Under the pieces are notes generated by a model. It saw only the letters and a list, made by a program, of their open reading frames with translations. It was not told the DNA's origin and ran no database searches. Positions 41,301-55,425 of a stretch of 64,000 bases of DNA are shown one piece after another; position 1 is the stretch's first letter, and each line of letters starts with the position of its first letter. The translations under genes and the position numbers were made by a program. This DNA is from Echiichthys vipera (lineage: Eukaryota; Chordata; Actinopteri; Perciformes; Trachinidae). Location: positions 5,986,424 to 6,050,423 of the forward strand of contig OY829662.1 of assembly GCA_963691815.1 (NCBI GenBank), read 5' to 3'.

Positions 41301-42923
41301 GGAGATTTGATTGGAGTTTTTGTTGGTAATATGCGATCGCTCGTGAAGGCTCTGATACTGGAAATGTCACATCTGTGTAGAACAAAGTAACATGAAAAAA
41401 TCGAATCAGTGTCCAATGATGAAGCCATTTTCTTACTTTGTGACTGTTTTAGCCGAAAGAATAATGAACACGATGCCATTTATAGGAATAAGACACAATT
41501 TCAGGCCACACAGGTATTTCTGAAACCGAACTTTTATTGCCCGCGGTTAAAAAAGAATTCCCATCCACCTGAAACTGCGAAATCTGCCTCAAACAATGCC
41601 TCGCACATTCAAAAGCAGTAGGTGGCCCTAGCTCTCCTAACAGGAAGGCTATTTTAGCCAATGACAAGGCTGGAAAAAAATCCTATCGGAAAACAACAAT
41701 GGTGAACCGAGGCCGGGCAGATTCCTTCGTGTGGACTGACAGTGAAGTTGACTTACTTCTCACTGTCACGTCAAACAATGTCGGCAGAAAATTGCGGTTT
41801 TCCTTGGTTTTTGACGTGTTGGGTGTGAGCGGGTGTGTTGGTCCACACACTACACTGCTGAAATCGGACTTTTCAAAAACGTTCACCCAGGACTCCGGTT
41901 ACAAAGAACTCTGGTTTCAGGAGCCCACAACTGTGGTTACGTGTGGATGAAAGGCCAAACCGCGCAGAGAAACACACGGTGTCAAAAATGCCCGTATTCG
42001 TGTGGACGGCCCCTCAGATTGAAAGAAAGTCATGGCGAGTATCTGCAAAGATTACTGTATCTGAATGACCGTGGAGATGGAAATGTCATCGGTGTTGCGT
42101 GTAGAAAGAAGGACTTGTAAAGTTACTCAGAATCCTTATTGAGATGACCTTAAAGTGACAAAATGTTTGGTATTGCAATATGAAAGCATTAGGTTTAGAA
42201 ATTAACATCATATCACGCCAGTGATCACAACCGCTATTATGTAAATAAGGTTTAACATGAAATGATTTGATTGGCTTCAAACAAAAAAGTCTCCGTCTAC
42301 ATAAATAGAATCAATAGCACATTTACAATATTAAAGTCCAGTTGCCCTTAGCTGCATTTTTGGAGATTTGGTTAGACTTCAACCAGGCACGAAAAAGGTT
42401 ATACAGAGAACAGCTTTACCTTCGGTCCTGCGACTGTCAGAGGGAAGTGGAAGTTGATGAGCAGCCTGTGGTTGAATAAAGGCAGATGCTCTGTTCACTG
42501 AAGTCCCGTCACTGACAACTCCAGAGAGAAAGAGAGAGACAGACATGACACAGAGGCCAGAAGAAATGATAGCCTGCAGCTTTTTACATATCCGCTGACT
42601 GAGGGCCCTGTCTCTCACATGAATATGTGACATATTATTGTCAACTGCTTTAACTAATTTCATTCACTTAAAGTGCTATTCTTACCTTTCCTTGGTAATT
42701 TCTGTGCCAGATCTCTCATGTTGAGCTCGTCTAAAACCATGTGGGCCTCTTCCAGAGCTCCAGAAAGACCATAGTAACGCAGCATCACGTCCACCGTTTC
42801 CACCCTTTTTGCTTTCTCCAGATGAGACACCTTGATGCCATTCTGACACAGGAGCCACTTGAAATTCTCAAAAGCGTCTTCTCTCAAATCCTCCAGCATG
42901 TTAAAGAGGTCCTTTGCTGTCAT
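32382..42923 (-). CDS. Fish NLR: PYD-FISNA-NACHT-LRR-B30.2 receptor (NLRP/NLRC3-like)
   Basis: A cytosolic innate-immune receptor of the teleost-expanded NLR family. Minus-strand coding exons are 42923-42686 (PYD), 42518-42420 (linker), 41372-39503 (FISNA and NACHT), 39239-39066, 37703-37542, 35960-35787 and 34241-34068 (one LRR unit each), 33835-33789 (short linker) and 32986-32382 (PRY/SPRY). All borders are GT/AG; they sum to 3543 nt, 1180 aa, with no stop or frameshift. The Walker A GTAGIGKT is at residues 218-225, and the Walker [11 protein letters not shown] at 306-315. The LRR exons share ELDLS-N-LQDSGV-L-SAGLESP-CRLE; the second is 12 nt shorter. The SPRY exon has [20 protein letters not shown] and [12 protein letters not shown] suggests ASC-type recruitment; B30.2 suggests ligand binding. 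An acceptor lies just 5' of the ATG and a donor near 44976, so a non-coding 5' exon is likely. The exact family member is not assigned. Confidence 0.92.
33026..33575 (+). mobile_element. Tc1-like transposon relic between the two last NLR exons
   Basis: The ends CACTGGAAAATTAGAGAAC and an inverted partner near 33540-33575 frame a decayed transposase. The plus-strand frame near 33129-33180 reads [16 protein letters not shown], the signature around the last catalytic residues of Tc1 transposases. Most of the coding region is deleted. Confidence 0.75.
34244..34266. repeat. (CA)n tract forming the 3' splice region of an NLR LRR exon
   Basis: About 11 CA units. In the minus-strand transcript these are (GU)n directly followed by UAG and the exon starting at 34241. 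Confidence 0.8.
34590..35640 (+). pseudogene. Decayed LINE reverse transcriptase inside an NLR intron
   Basis: Separate frames keep [11 protein letters not shown] near 34690, a [14 protein letters not shown] block near 35050, YYADDTISY near 35150 (the YxDD catalytic motif) and a C-terminal block to about 35560. The order fits an L2/CR1-type RT. Unrelated sequence separates the first two blocks, and there are many stops. Confidence 0.65.
35666..35734. repeat. Perfect 29-bp inverted repeat with 11-nt loop
   Basis: The left arm (35666-35694) is exactly complementary to the right arm (35706-35734), with an 11-base spacer. It would fold as one strong hairpin on either strand. It lies in an NLR intron, about 55 nt downstream of the donor of the LRR exon ending at 35787. 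Confidence 0.9.
36746..36905 (-). other. Unidentified open segment, possible orphan terminal exon
   Basis: A plausible acceptor (tattttacatag) is followed by about 53 codons to a stop: [18 protein letters not shown], then [15 protein letters not shown], then a hydrophilic end. The composition looks like a real cytosolic tail rather than random frame. I do not recognise it and find no partner exon. It lies in an NLR intron. Confidence 0.25.
37727..39020. repeat. 1.3-kb (AAGT)n-type array between NLR LRR exons
   Basis: Plus-strand DNA is built of AAGT units with variant steps (ATGT, GAGT, GTGT, AATC). From about 38580 a regular higher-order unit of some 35-60 bp ('tataggtaagaaagtaagtatgtaagtaag') repeats about ten times. 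A 60-bp block at 38521-38580 resembles the end of an interspersed repeat. The array fills most of the intron between LRR exons 1 and 2. Confidence 0.95.
41640..42115 (+). mobile_element. Probable DNA-transposon relic in NLR intron 2
   Basis: The plus-strand frame from 41699 begins [21 protein letters not shown], like a MYB/SANT-type trihelix start found in many fish repeats. 'gtgtggac' words recur nearby. Ends could not be fixed. It lies upstream of the NACHT exon and antisense to the NLR gene. Confidence 0.4.
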
Positions 42924-43140
42924 TGTTCACCAAAGTGACTTCTGGGGATGTAAATGCACTATTCAGACCTCTTCACTTTCATTGTGTTAGAGAATCATTT
43001 TACAACGGATTGTAATTTTACCTTTACCTTGGCAATTAGTTCTACACGCAAAAAAGTGCCACGGGATCTGTTCACCGCTCTAAACGAATCGCCTCAATTT
43101 ACAAATGGACCTCGTTCACAAGCTAGCGTCAAAAACACAC

Positions 43141-43470
43141 TAAGTAGCAGTGAACTGCAGCCATAGGTGACTTGGCTGGGAACCGTAGGGTCGCTGGTTC
43201 AAGTCCCTGTGTGGACCATGTATGGAGCGTGGACTGGTGGCTGGAGAAGTGCCAGTTCATCTCCTGGGCACTGCCGAGGTGCTGTTGAGCAAGGCACCGA
43301 ACCCCCAACTGCTCGGGGCGCCGGTCACTGGCAGCCCCCTCGCTCTGACATCTCTCCTTAATTGCATGTATAGGTCCTGTCTGGGCCTGTGTGTGTAACA
43401 TGATTAATAATAAGAGTGAAAAAATTAAATTTCCCCGTAGTGGGATAAATAAAGTAATTCTTCTTCTAAA
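43141..43470 (+). repeat. tRNA-derived SINE, copy 1
   Basis: A tRNA-like head with B-box GGTTCAAGTCC at about 43196-43206, the shared body 'cctgggcactgccgaggtgctgttgagcaaggcaccgaacccccaactgctcgg', and a tail ending TTCTTCTT. The body is nearly identical to the copy at 47932-48284. Confidence 0.75.
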
Positions 43471-44039
43471 AGTTGGGGATAGTAAAACTTTGAGCGACAA
43501 CATGCGGCCAGAGGATACCGCAGCCGACTCCTGTGATATGTTGACCTATGTTTACAGAGAATTTCTTCCTGTCTTAAACACGTCTTCTGGCTGCAGAAAA
43601 TGTGATTCAGTGTAGTGCCTCACCCTCTGAACACCACAAGACAGAGATACTAACAAACAAGCTGCAAGGAGTAAGTTGCACTTCCCACTCTGTATCACAG
43701 CTATCATCTCACATCTCGCTAGGCTACTTCGGGCTGCAGTCGACAGTAACCATACACATTGATTAACATTCTTCATGAAAATCTTATTTAGGGACAGTGA
43801 CAACTGTATAGCTAGCTTGTCTTGTTGTTAAAAATACTGTAAAACTATATTTATTGTTTGTTATTTGCCTTGAATCTTGCTAGCATTACATTAGCGTTAG
43901 CTTTCTGGCTCGTAGCTGGGGTTCTATGAGCTGAGGGACTAAAAATACCTCTGGTTGCCAAGTCGTGTCTAAGGTTCGCTGTATTAACTGCAGCAATGAA
44001 GAACGTTTCTATTGTTTAAGAACTAGGGCTGGCAATTCA

Positions 44040-44205
44040 TTAGGATATTTAATCTGTTTGTCTCTATGTGTCCTGTGATAGACTGGCGTCCTGTCCAGGG
44101 TGTACCCCGCCTCACGCCCGATGTCAGCTGAGATCGGCTCCAGCCCTCCCGAGACCCCGACCCCGGGATAAGCGGTTGAAGATGAATGAATGAATGAATG
44201 AATAA
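44040..44205 (+). mobile_element. LINE-derived 3' end with (GAAT)n tail, copy 1
   Basis: The block 'gatagactggcgtcctgtccagggtgtaccccgcctcacgcccgatgtcagctgagatcggctccagccc' is a familiar fish LINE 3' end and finishes in GAAT repeats. A close copy is at 56650-56815. Confidence 0.6.
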
Positions 44206-46669
44206 TCACATGAATGTCCATAGTTAAATCTTGATAAACTGCAAATTAGCCAGACATTTTTTATCTGTTTCTAAATGTACCTTAAGGGGATATTTTTCAA
44301 GTTTGTAATACTCTTATCAACATGTGGCTGGACAAATACTCTTGCTTCATGCAAATTGGTGCTTATTATTATCGCAACAGTCCAAAACAATTACAAATAC
44401 TGTCCAGAATAGTCTCTAAAGTAATCTCAAAAGGTACTGCATGCTCAAAATATATGCTGAAAGAATTACTTAGTAGGGCTGGACCCGAATATTGGACTAT
44501 TCGGGTTAATCGTTCGTTGCGTTGGAATTCAGATTTCAATCAGTTGTGTTTCTGATGCATTCAATAAAACCAAAAAACACTGCATTTCAGCTCAGTGTGG
44601 GAGTCTTAACTGGGTTTTGTTGTCATTTAAGACCAACCCATCCTGTCCAATCTTATGGGATGGCAATGCTTGCTCTAGGTATTAATCAAACCCTTAGGTG
44701 TTACATGAGAAATAGAGTTACTGTTTAACTTCCTTAAATTGCTCCATACAAATCCTGATAATTGACACATTGTCGGGCATTATCCCTTATATGCCATAGG
44801 GGCCAGTTTAGCTTCCTCAGCTGAGCTCTTAACTCTCGGATGAAGCATCAATTACTTGGGAAAAAAGTCAATTTTGTTATTTCATTTGTTGAATTGAAAG
44901 TACACCGTTTAACAGACACATCAAAAAATATCTACATGAGCTGAAGCATTTACGGTAAAAACACAAGACTCTTACCTGTTTCTGAAGGTGTGGAGAGAAG
45001 TGAGGTCAAGTGCGTTTTAAGACAAAGGATGTGAATGTGCTGACACAACCTGTCTGTGGCTCTTGGGTTTTAACTTGTATGTAAAGTTGAAACTTTTGCA
45101 AATAACGCAATTTCCTTTCTGAACATCATGTGACGGACAGAAAGCCTTACCAACAAACAGAGAGCAATTTCATAATGAACCTTTTAATCTAACCCACACT
45201 ACGAATTTTGACCGATTAACACTATCAGTTAAAATGTATATATCTATATCTTTATATATATATATTTTTCAAACAAAGTAACTGCAACCAACAGTTGTGA
45301 CAAGTGCCTTGTATTGGAGGAGAGCTTGCACAGGCACTAGTAATAGGTTGTAGCGTGTCCGTGTGTCCGTGTGTCCGCCTGGCGCATCTTTTATCACGCA
45401 TCAGCCATTGTGTATTAAATGCGACAATTTAGATACTGCCAGTCACTTTATGTTTCTTACTGTGTTTGGTCCATCAGACAAAGTCCAGTAGCTGTTCAGA
45501 AAGCCGTGTCATCACCATGACCCGTATTGACGTGTTCACGTTTGAGGAGGAAGCGGTTGAAAACGAAAGCAGAAATAAACCTGTGAGAAAAAACTACAGC
45601 TTTGCTAGGATGCTCTCCAAACAATTAAGTTCTTAGTACGGTGGCCCTTAAGTGCAAATCAAAACGTCAAATAGAAGAACACAACAGCACTCATTCACCA
45701 ATAGCTTGAGAAAGTTTTTTTCTTGAATTTGTTCTTAAACTGCTGAATTGTTCTTATGCTGCCTTCACGTGCTTTGGAAAAGATGGTCCTTTCACCTCAA
45801 CTGGAAATTACCTGTGCGTTGTGTTCAAGTACGCTTGTTACTTGGGGAAAACCATATTAGACTTCCCAATTTATCTGCTACGGCAAGAAGAGGAAAAGGT
45901 CAAAGGTTATCTCATCTCAGCAACTCGTGAATCAAACTATTCTCCGAGCTCCCCAGTGGAAATAACCACGCGAGGGGGTACTTATGTGCAATTTACCACA
46001 TTTCCCATAGGGCGTGAAGGCTCCAGCAGGCTACCTCACCTTTTCCCCTAAATTCAAAGTGCATGCTAGATGATCATAAGCACAGGTAAACGCCCTGCCA
46101 ATCTCCATAAAAGGGCATGAGATAACAGGGACGTGTACAAACAGCCACGCACACAAATGGAAAAGAAGAGTCGAGAAAATCAAGTCAAGAAGGCCTCAAA
46201 GAAAAACCTACAAAGCCGAGCACCGGACTCCAAATGTTAAAAAACACAATCCAACTTAAACAGTTTGGAAATGGAGGAAGTACTGCAGGGAATGAACAAA
46301 AAATAGCTGTAATTTTTAGCAGAGATAAAAGTAGATATTAACAAATACATTAAAATGTGAGCTCCAGGATGTAGGCGACTCTTACTGCTGCGTCTGGGGT
46401 TTGAGTCCAGCTCGTTGCTGCATTAGTTGTTCTATTCAACAAAGGCAAAAAAAAAAAGTCCCAAAATACTCTTTTTTAAAAAACAAAACAAAAACAGGTC
46501 TATGTCACGTAGTGTTTATGGAATTAAAAATACCACATTGCTCTGTAAAATAATGGAATTCATTATAGAAAAATATAAATCATGTATTTTATCCAACTGT
46601 ATATTTGAAGAAAATGCAAAAACAATCTGCTTTGCACAAACATGTCAGCACTCACGTGTGCATAAGACT

Positions 46670-46970
46670 GCTCTGGGCGGCTGTGGATCAGTGGGAGAGT
46701 GGGTCGTCCTCCATTCAAGAGATTGACGGTTCAATCCCCAGCTCCAGTCCACATGTCGAAGTGTCCTTGGGCAAGACACTGAACCCTATATTGCTCCCCG
46801 TGCTGCGCATGGGTGTGTGAATGTGGTGTGAATGGTTAGATTAGATGGTCTGCAGATGTCCACTGTCATCTGTGTGAATGGGTGAATGTGACAGGTAGTG
46901 TGAAAGCGTCTTGAGTCGTCAGAAGACTAGAAAGGCGCTGTATAGTACAAGTCCATTTACCATTACTCTT
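46670..46970 (+). repeat. tRNA-derived SINE, second family
   Basis: A tRNA-like head with B-box GGTTCAATCCC near 46729, then 'tgtccttgggcaagacactgaaccc', ending in 'aaaggcgctgtatagtacaagtccatttaccatt', a known fish SINE tail with LINE similarity. Confidence 0.75.
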
Positions 46971-47861
46971 GAGTGTGCGTAGATTTTGTTCTTACCTCAG
47001 GACGAATACCAAATAAGAAAGCACTGGTGAATGTCTTGTGAAAGCTCCCTATGTGAGAGTGAAGAAGAAATTTCTTCTTAAAAACGCTTGATACTGCAAG
47101 ACAAACAGACATGTTGCTGGTGATTTTGATCCATGACATGAAGGTTCATGAATGACAGCTGCACACTACGCTCATTTGAAATTCAAGCCGTTTAATTCAC
47201 CCAATCCTCTTGTCGGTCCTAGAAGTCTTAAATCTCCCTTTTGCTTGTAAGTGCTCATCTGGATGAAATATAAAGTCTATTGTCATCGGAAAAATATGAG
47301 TATTTATTTCAGTCTAGCAATAACTGATGTTTACTTCCGCCAAGGACTGTGTCCCAAAACAGATCTGAGAATCCCTAGTCTGCTGTGTATGGTCCCAAGT
47401 CATGTCTTAAATCATCATAAGCAAATAGCAAATCAGTCAAGTCTTTCAGGTTTTCAACTGGACACGGCATTGTGTTTGTACATAGCTGAGCCTCTGTCTT
47501 TCTTTTATTGTGTATTTATTATTGTTCCATGATGTCACGCTCGAGACTTGTTTATTGCTGTTTTCCAATCTTGAGTCCGGCCTTTAGATAGTCCCAAGAC
47601 CTCATCTTGAAGTCTCATGTCCACAAAACGTGTTGCTGAATCAGCCATCAACCATTGCCCTCAGTCATGTCTCATATTTGAACCTTTCTCTTAAATCGGA
47701 CTCAGAGGTGGTAGGAGTTAGGGTGATGTCCACCAGGCTGATAGGGTCAGAGCAAGCCTCTTCGTGTTTAGTTGTTGAGGATGACAAAGATGAACAGTGG
47801 TGTTCAGCTTAGATCTTCATACATCCTTCAGTGTCTCCATCACTGCTGCGGTGGCGGGTGT

Positions 47862-47917
47862 GCCGAAATAGCTCAGTTGGGAAAGCGTTAGACTGAAGAT
47901 CTAAAGGTCCCTGGTTC
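47862..47917 (+). pseudogene. Truncated tRNA-Phe(GAA) copy fused to a SINE
   Basis: The first 56 bases of a tRNA-Phe gene are present: acceptor 5' strand GCCGAAA, D-arm TAGCTCAGTTGGG, anticodon loop with GAA at 47895-47897, and the T-arm up to GGTTC. There the match stops; the 3' T-arm and acceptor strand are missing, so it cannot form a functional tRNA. Confidence 0.8.
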
Positions 47918-47931
47918 TTCTTGGGGCGGCA

Positions 47932-48284
47932 GTAGCTCAGTCCATAGGTGACTTGGCTGGGAACCGGAGGGTCTCTGAGTGGACCATGAATGTAGCGTGG
48001 ACTGGTGGCTGGAGAGGTGCCAGTTCATCTCCTGGGCACTGCCGAGGTGCTGTTGAGCAAGGCACCGAACCCCCAACTGCTCGGGGCGCCGGTCACTGGC
48101 AGCCCCCTCGCTCTAACATCTCTCCATTAATTGCATGTATATAGGTTGTGTGTGTGCATGTGTGTGTATTTCGGGCCTGTGTGTGTGTAAAAAATGAAAA
48201 AATAATAATAGAGTGAAAATTTAATTTCCCCATTGCGGAACAAATAAAGGAATTCTTCTTCTTCTTCTTCTTCTTCTTCTTCTC
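47932..48284 (+). repeat. tRNA-derived SINE, copy 2
   Basis: Same family as 43141-43470. It starts GGGGCGGCAGTAGCTCAG, about 15 bases after the tRNA-Phe fragment, and ends in a (TTC)n tail. A short deletion removes part of the B-box region. Confidence 0.75.
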
Positions 48285-50396
48285 CTGATGGGAGATGGGA
48301 GGAGACACTTTGCTTTTGTATATTCCCAATACGTTGTCTCAGTCCCACTGCTTCAAAGTGGCACAGATTAGAGTCATAAAATGATTTATTTTGAGGTAAT
48401 ATGATCACAAATGATGATCTGAAAAATGGCTTCTGAAACATTCAGATGTATTCTCCTGCAGCTGAACTTTGTCTTATTTATTTGTCTGGAGGTTATCTAC
48501 GTAATTAAAGTGCCTGACATCATAAATACCACGGAGCAGTGGCACGCCATGTTATCGAAAACTCACTGTAGTTATTCAGTCATTCACAAAACACTGAATG
48601 AAGCACACTAAGTTTATTAACAAAAAATCCCTAAACAGCCTCACAGTAGGGAATAAATAGTTCTGCGGACGTGTTTCTCAATTTACAATCACTCCTAAAT
48701 GCATTCAAAGCAGCTGGAGTCATTTAGAAAGTGACGGTTCAGAGGCTGAGAGAAGTGGTGTGGTGCATCAGCAGGAGTCCATTTTTCAGTCTTAGTTCAC
48801 TGAAACACATTCATAACCCTGCACTACTGTCTGAAATGGCTTCCCTCAAGTAATTGAGACGGAAAATATGAATCTACATGTCATTTATCAAACAACCACT
48901 TAAAGAGTCTACAGCCACGTAAGCAGCTCTGTGTGGCTGTAGCTAACATCTGAGCTACTGTTAACATCAGCATACAAAAATGGAAACTAAGAATGCTACC
49001 ATGCTCATGTTTAGCATGTCAGAAAACAAAGTATTTGAACTTGATCAGTTCTTACACATTCTGCAACACATTTCATGGCAATTGATCTTTTTCATAGAAT
49101 ACATCACCAGATGAATTTCGTTCAGCCTTTGCTAGAACACGGATGAAATAGCAGCATCCATGTTGACGTCTGCTTTCTCGATGCGAGCCGCCACAGCCGT
49201 TTCTCTGCTACGTCACATCTATAAAACCCTGCCCGGCGGTCCTGATTGGCCTGACCATTTTTTGCGGCCCCTGAAATCACTTTCCTATGGAGTGAATCCA
49301 GATGGTCGAGTGGAGCTAGGTGTAGTCAAGACGGAAGCAAGGCGGAACGAAAGTCATCCGGCGAAAGTCAGGTTAACATACTGATACACCATAGGAGGAA
49401 ATTTCTGCACTCGTGCAATGTTGGCACAATGGAGGAGCAAAAAAAAAAAACCTTAGCGTTCATGCATTACTACGAGCCTTGTAGTTACGTAACTTAAATG
49501 GCCTAAATTAGCTGCTTTTTCTACATTTAGAGAGGTTCAATCAAACTATGCAAAGTTGTGTTTAAATCAGGTGAATTGAGGAGTTGTAACTGAAAGTGAT
49601 GGTCCTTTTGCAGCCATTCAGTTAAGTCTGTTGACACTTGTGTTTTTTCTCCTCACTACGTAGATATATCAGCACTGCCAGAAACTCCTGAATCACATTC
49701 AGAATTGCAACACTTGGCTGTAAATCCGGTTTTAAAGCTGAAAGATAAGGTGATCCTTTATTAGTCCTGACTGATGAACGCCTGAGCTTTTCCTGTTACG
49801 ACAAGTCAAAAATTCGGTCCGTCTCACGTATTTGAAAAACCTCCTTCCTCTGTCTTCCTCTGAAAACTCTAAACTAAACAGCTGATCGAAAAAAAACAAT
49901 GGTCAGCTTTATCAAATGAAAATAATAATTTCTGTCCTCACAAATGTCAGTTTCATCAGATTTAGAGAAGGGATCGTGATGCCATAGCACTGTGTTACTA
50001 ATTTCTCTACGTTTTGCTGTCCATCTGATATCTGGTCAGAAGAAACGTTTAGTAGCAGCAGGGTTTTATGATTCTATTTGGTTTGTTCCTTTAAGTGTGT
50101 TTGAATCTTGGAGGGGATCAGTGTTAAGGAGGCCTGACCCGACTGATAAGATGCACCACACCCTGAAACATCACAGTAGAAATATAAGGTTATTGCAGAG
50201 AACACCTCCGTCACAGTAGAACCACCTCAGGATAAATTAGACGAACAACACACACACCCACACACACACCCACACACCCATCCTGGTGCCCCCATCACAC
50301 AATTAACCCGTCTGTCTATGCAATTTTTTTTATATCTGCATGGGATTCATCCTTCATGTCCCCTCTCCCTGCTGCACTCCTCCTCCTTCCTATTGG

Positions 50397-54612
<4,216 letters not shown>

Positions 54613-55102
54613 CGCTTCAGAGATCCAACTGCAACCTCATGAAAGACCTGGAGAGGATCACACTAAGGTCAGATATATTCACACACTAACAGAGTTTACT
54701 GCCAGTCATCTCTCTACACATCAGACAGAAGCTTATGTCAGCGCGTCAAATGTTCAGGAATCTTAAAAGTCCTCAAGAGAAGTTAAAGCTACCTAAAAGA
54801 TTAAACCCAGCTGTCCGCAGCAGGATGTCCCCGATGAGGATGATGAAGACGGCGTGACAGTGACCACCAAGCTGACAGCTGATAGTAGCTAAGCTGACGT
54901 TAGGCTAAATGTTTTCCATCTGTTTGAAGGACTGAAAATATCTGACGTTAATCTAAGACCCCACGGTCCGTGTAGTTTAATAACCCGACAGAAAATAATA
55001 CAATAATAATATACACTGTATAACGCTGTCTGTACTAACCTGCTGTCAGTGTCAGGCTCTGTAAGCAGGACTTCCGGTACACGTCACCACGTAAACAAAG
55101 CC

Positions 55103-55112
55103 GTCACGTGAC
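55103..55112. promoter_or_regulatory. GTCACGTGAC element (CLEAR/E-box)
   Basis: A perfect 10-bp palindrome matching the CLEAR consensus bound by TFEB/MiT factors; USF1/2 can bind the same core. It lies in the yipf2/timm29 promoter. Confidence 0.6.
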
Positions 55113-55323
55113 TCAAGATCGCAATATAGTTGTAAAAATGTATATATATATATAAGATTAAGCTGTGTGATTTATACGGTGTAATTTCAGTTATTACTCA
55201 ATTATTTCCAGTTCACAAAATATATTTATAGTTGTATTTATGTTGCCGTGACAGCAGGCGGAACGTTTGTGAGGGAACGTTAGAGCTTTCTGTCGGAAGA
55301 TTAAAAACGGTTCACCTTCAGGG

Positions 55324-55332
55324 CGCCATTTT
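55324..55332 (+). promoter_or_regulatory. YY1-like site CGCCATTTT
   Basis: It matches the reverse YY1 core and lies about 95 bp before the timm29 ATG, where downstream YY1 sites usually occur. Confidence 0.4.
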
Positions 55333-55425
55333 GGCTCCATGTGAGCTCAGCTGTCTTCTTGACATCCCAGCATGAGTGCGTGAAGGTGACGGACCGTACT
55401 GGTAAATAAAAAAAAATCAGCTATA

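Larger units (their letters stand above)
42944..50396. other. Gene-poor interval between the NLR and yipf2 genes
   Basis: No conserved coding exon is visible outside the listed repeats. A donor-like AACAG|GTAAG on the minus strand at 44976 may mark a non-coding first exon of the NLR gene. The short frames at 45748-46051, 47251-47532 and 49160-49384 show no domain. Confidence 0.45.
55040..55425. promoter_or_regulatory. Shared bidirectional promoter of yipf2 and timm29
   Basis: The two genes point away from each other. On the minus strand a donor-like GACAGCAG|GTTAGT near 55040 marks a likely yipf2 non-coding first exon. The interval holds an ETS-like CTTCCGG near 55071, an E-box/CLEAR element at 55103-55112 and a YY1-like CGCCATTTT at 55324-55332. 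A similar head-to-head order is known for human YIPF2 and TIMM29. Confidence 0.6.

Noticed and set aside
47862..47934. Functional tRNA-Phe gene
   Set aside because: The 3' T-arm and acceptor strand are absent, so the cloverleaf cannot close.
49160..49384. A 74-codon plus frame
   Set aside because: No domain and repeat-like words; no splice support.
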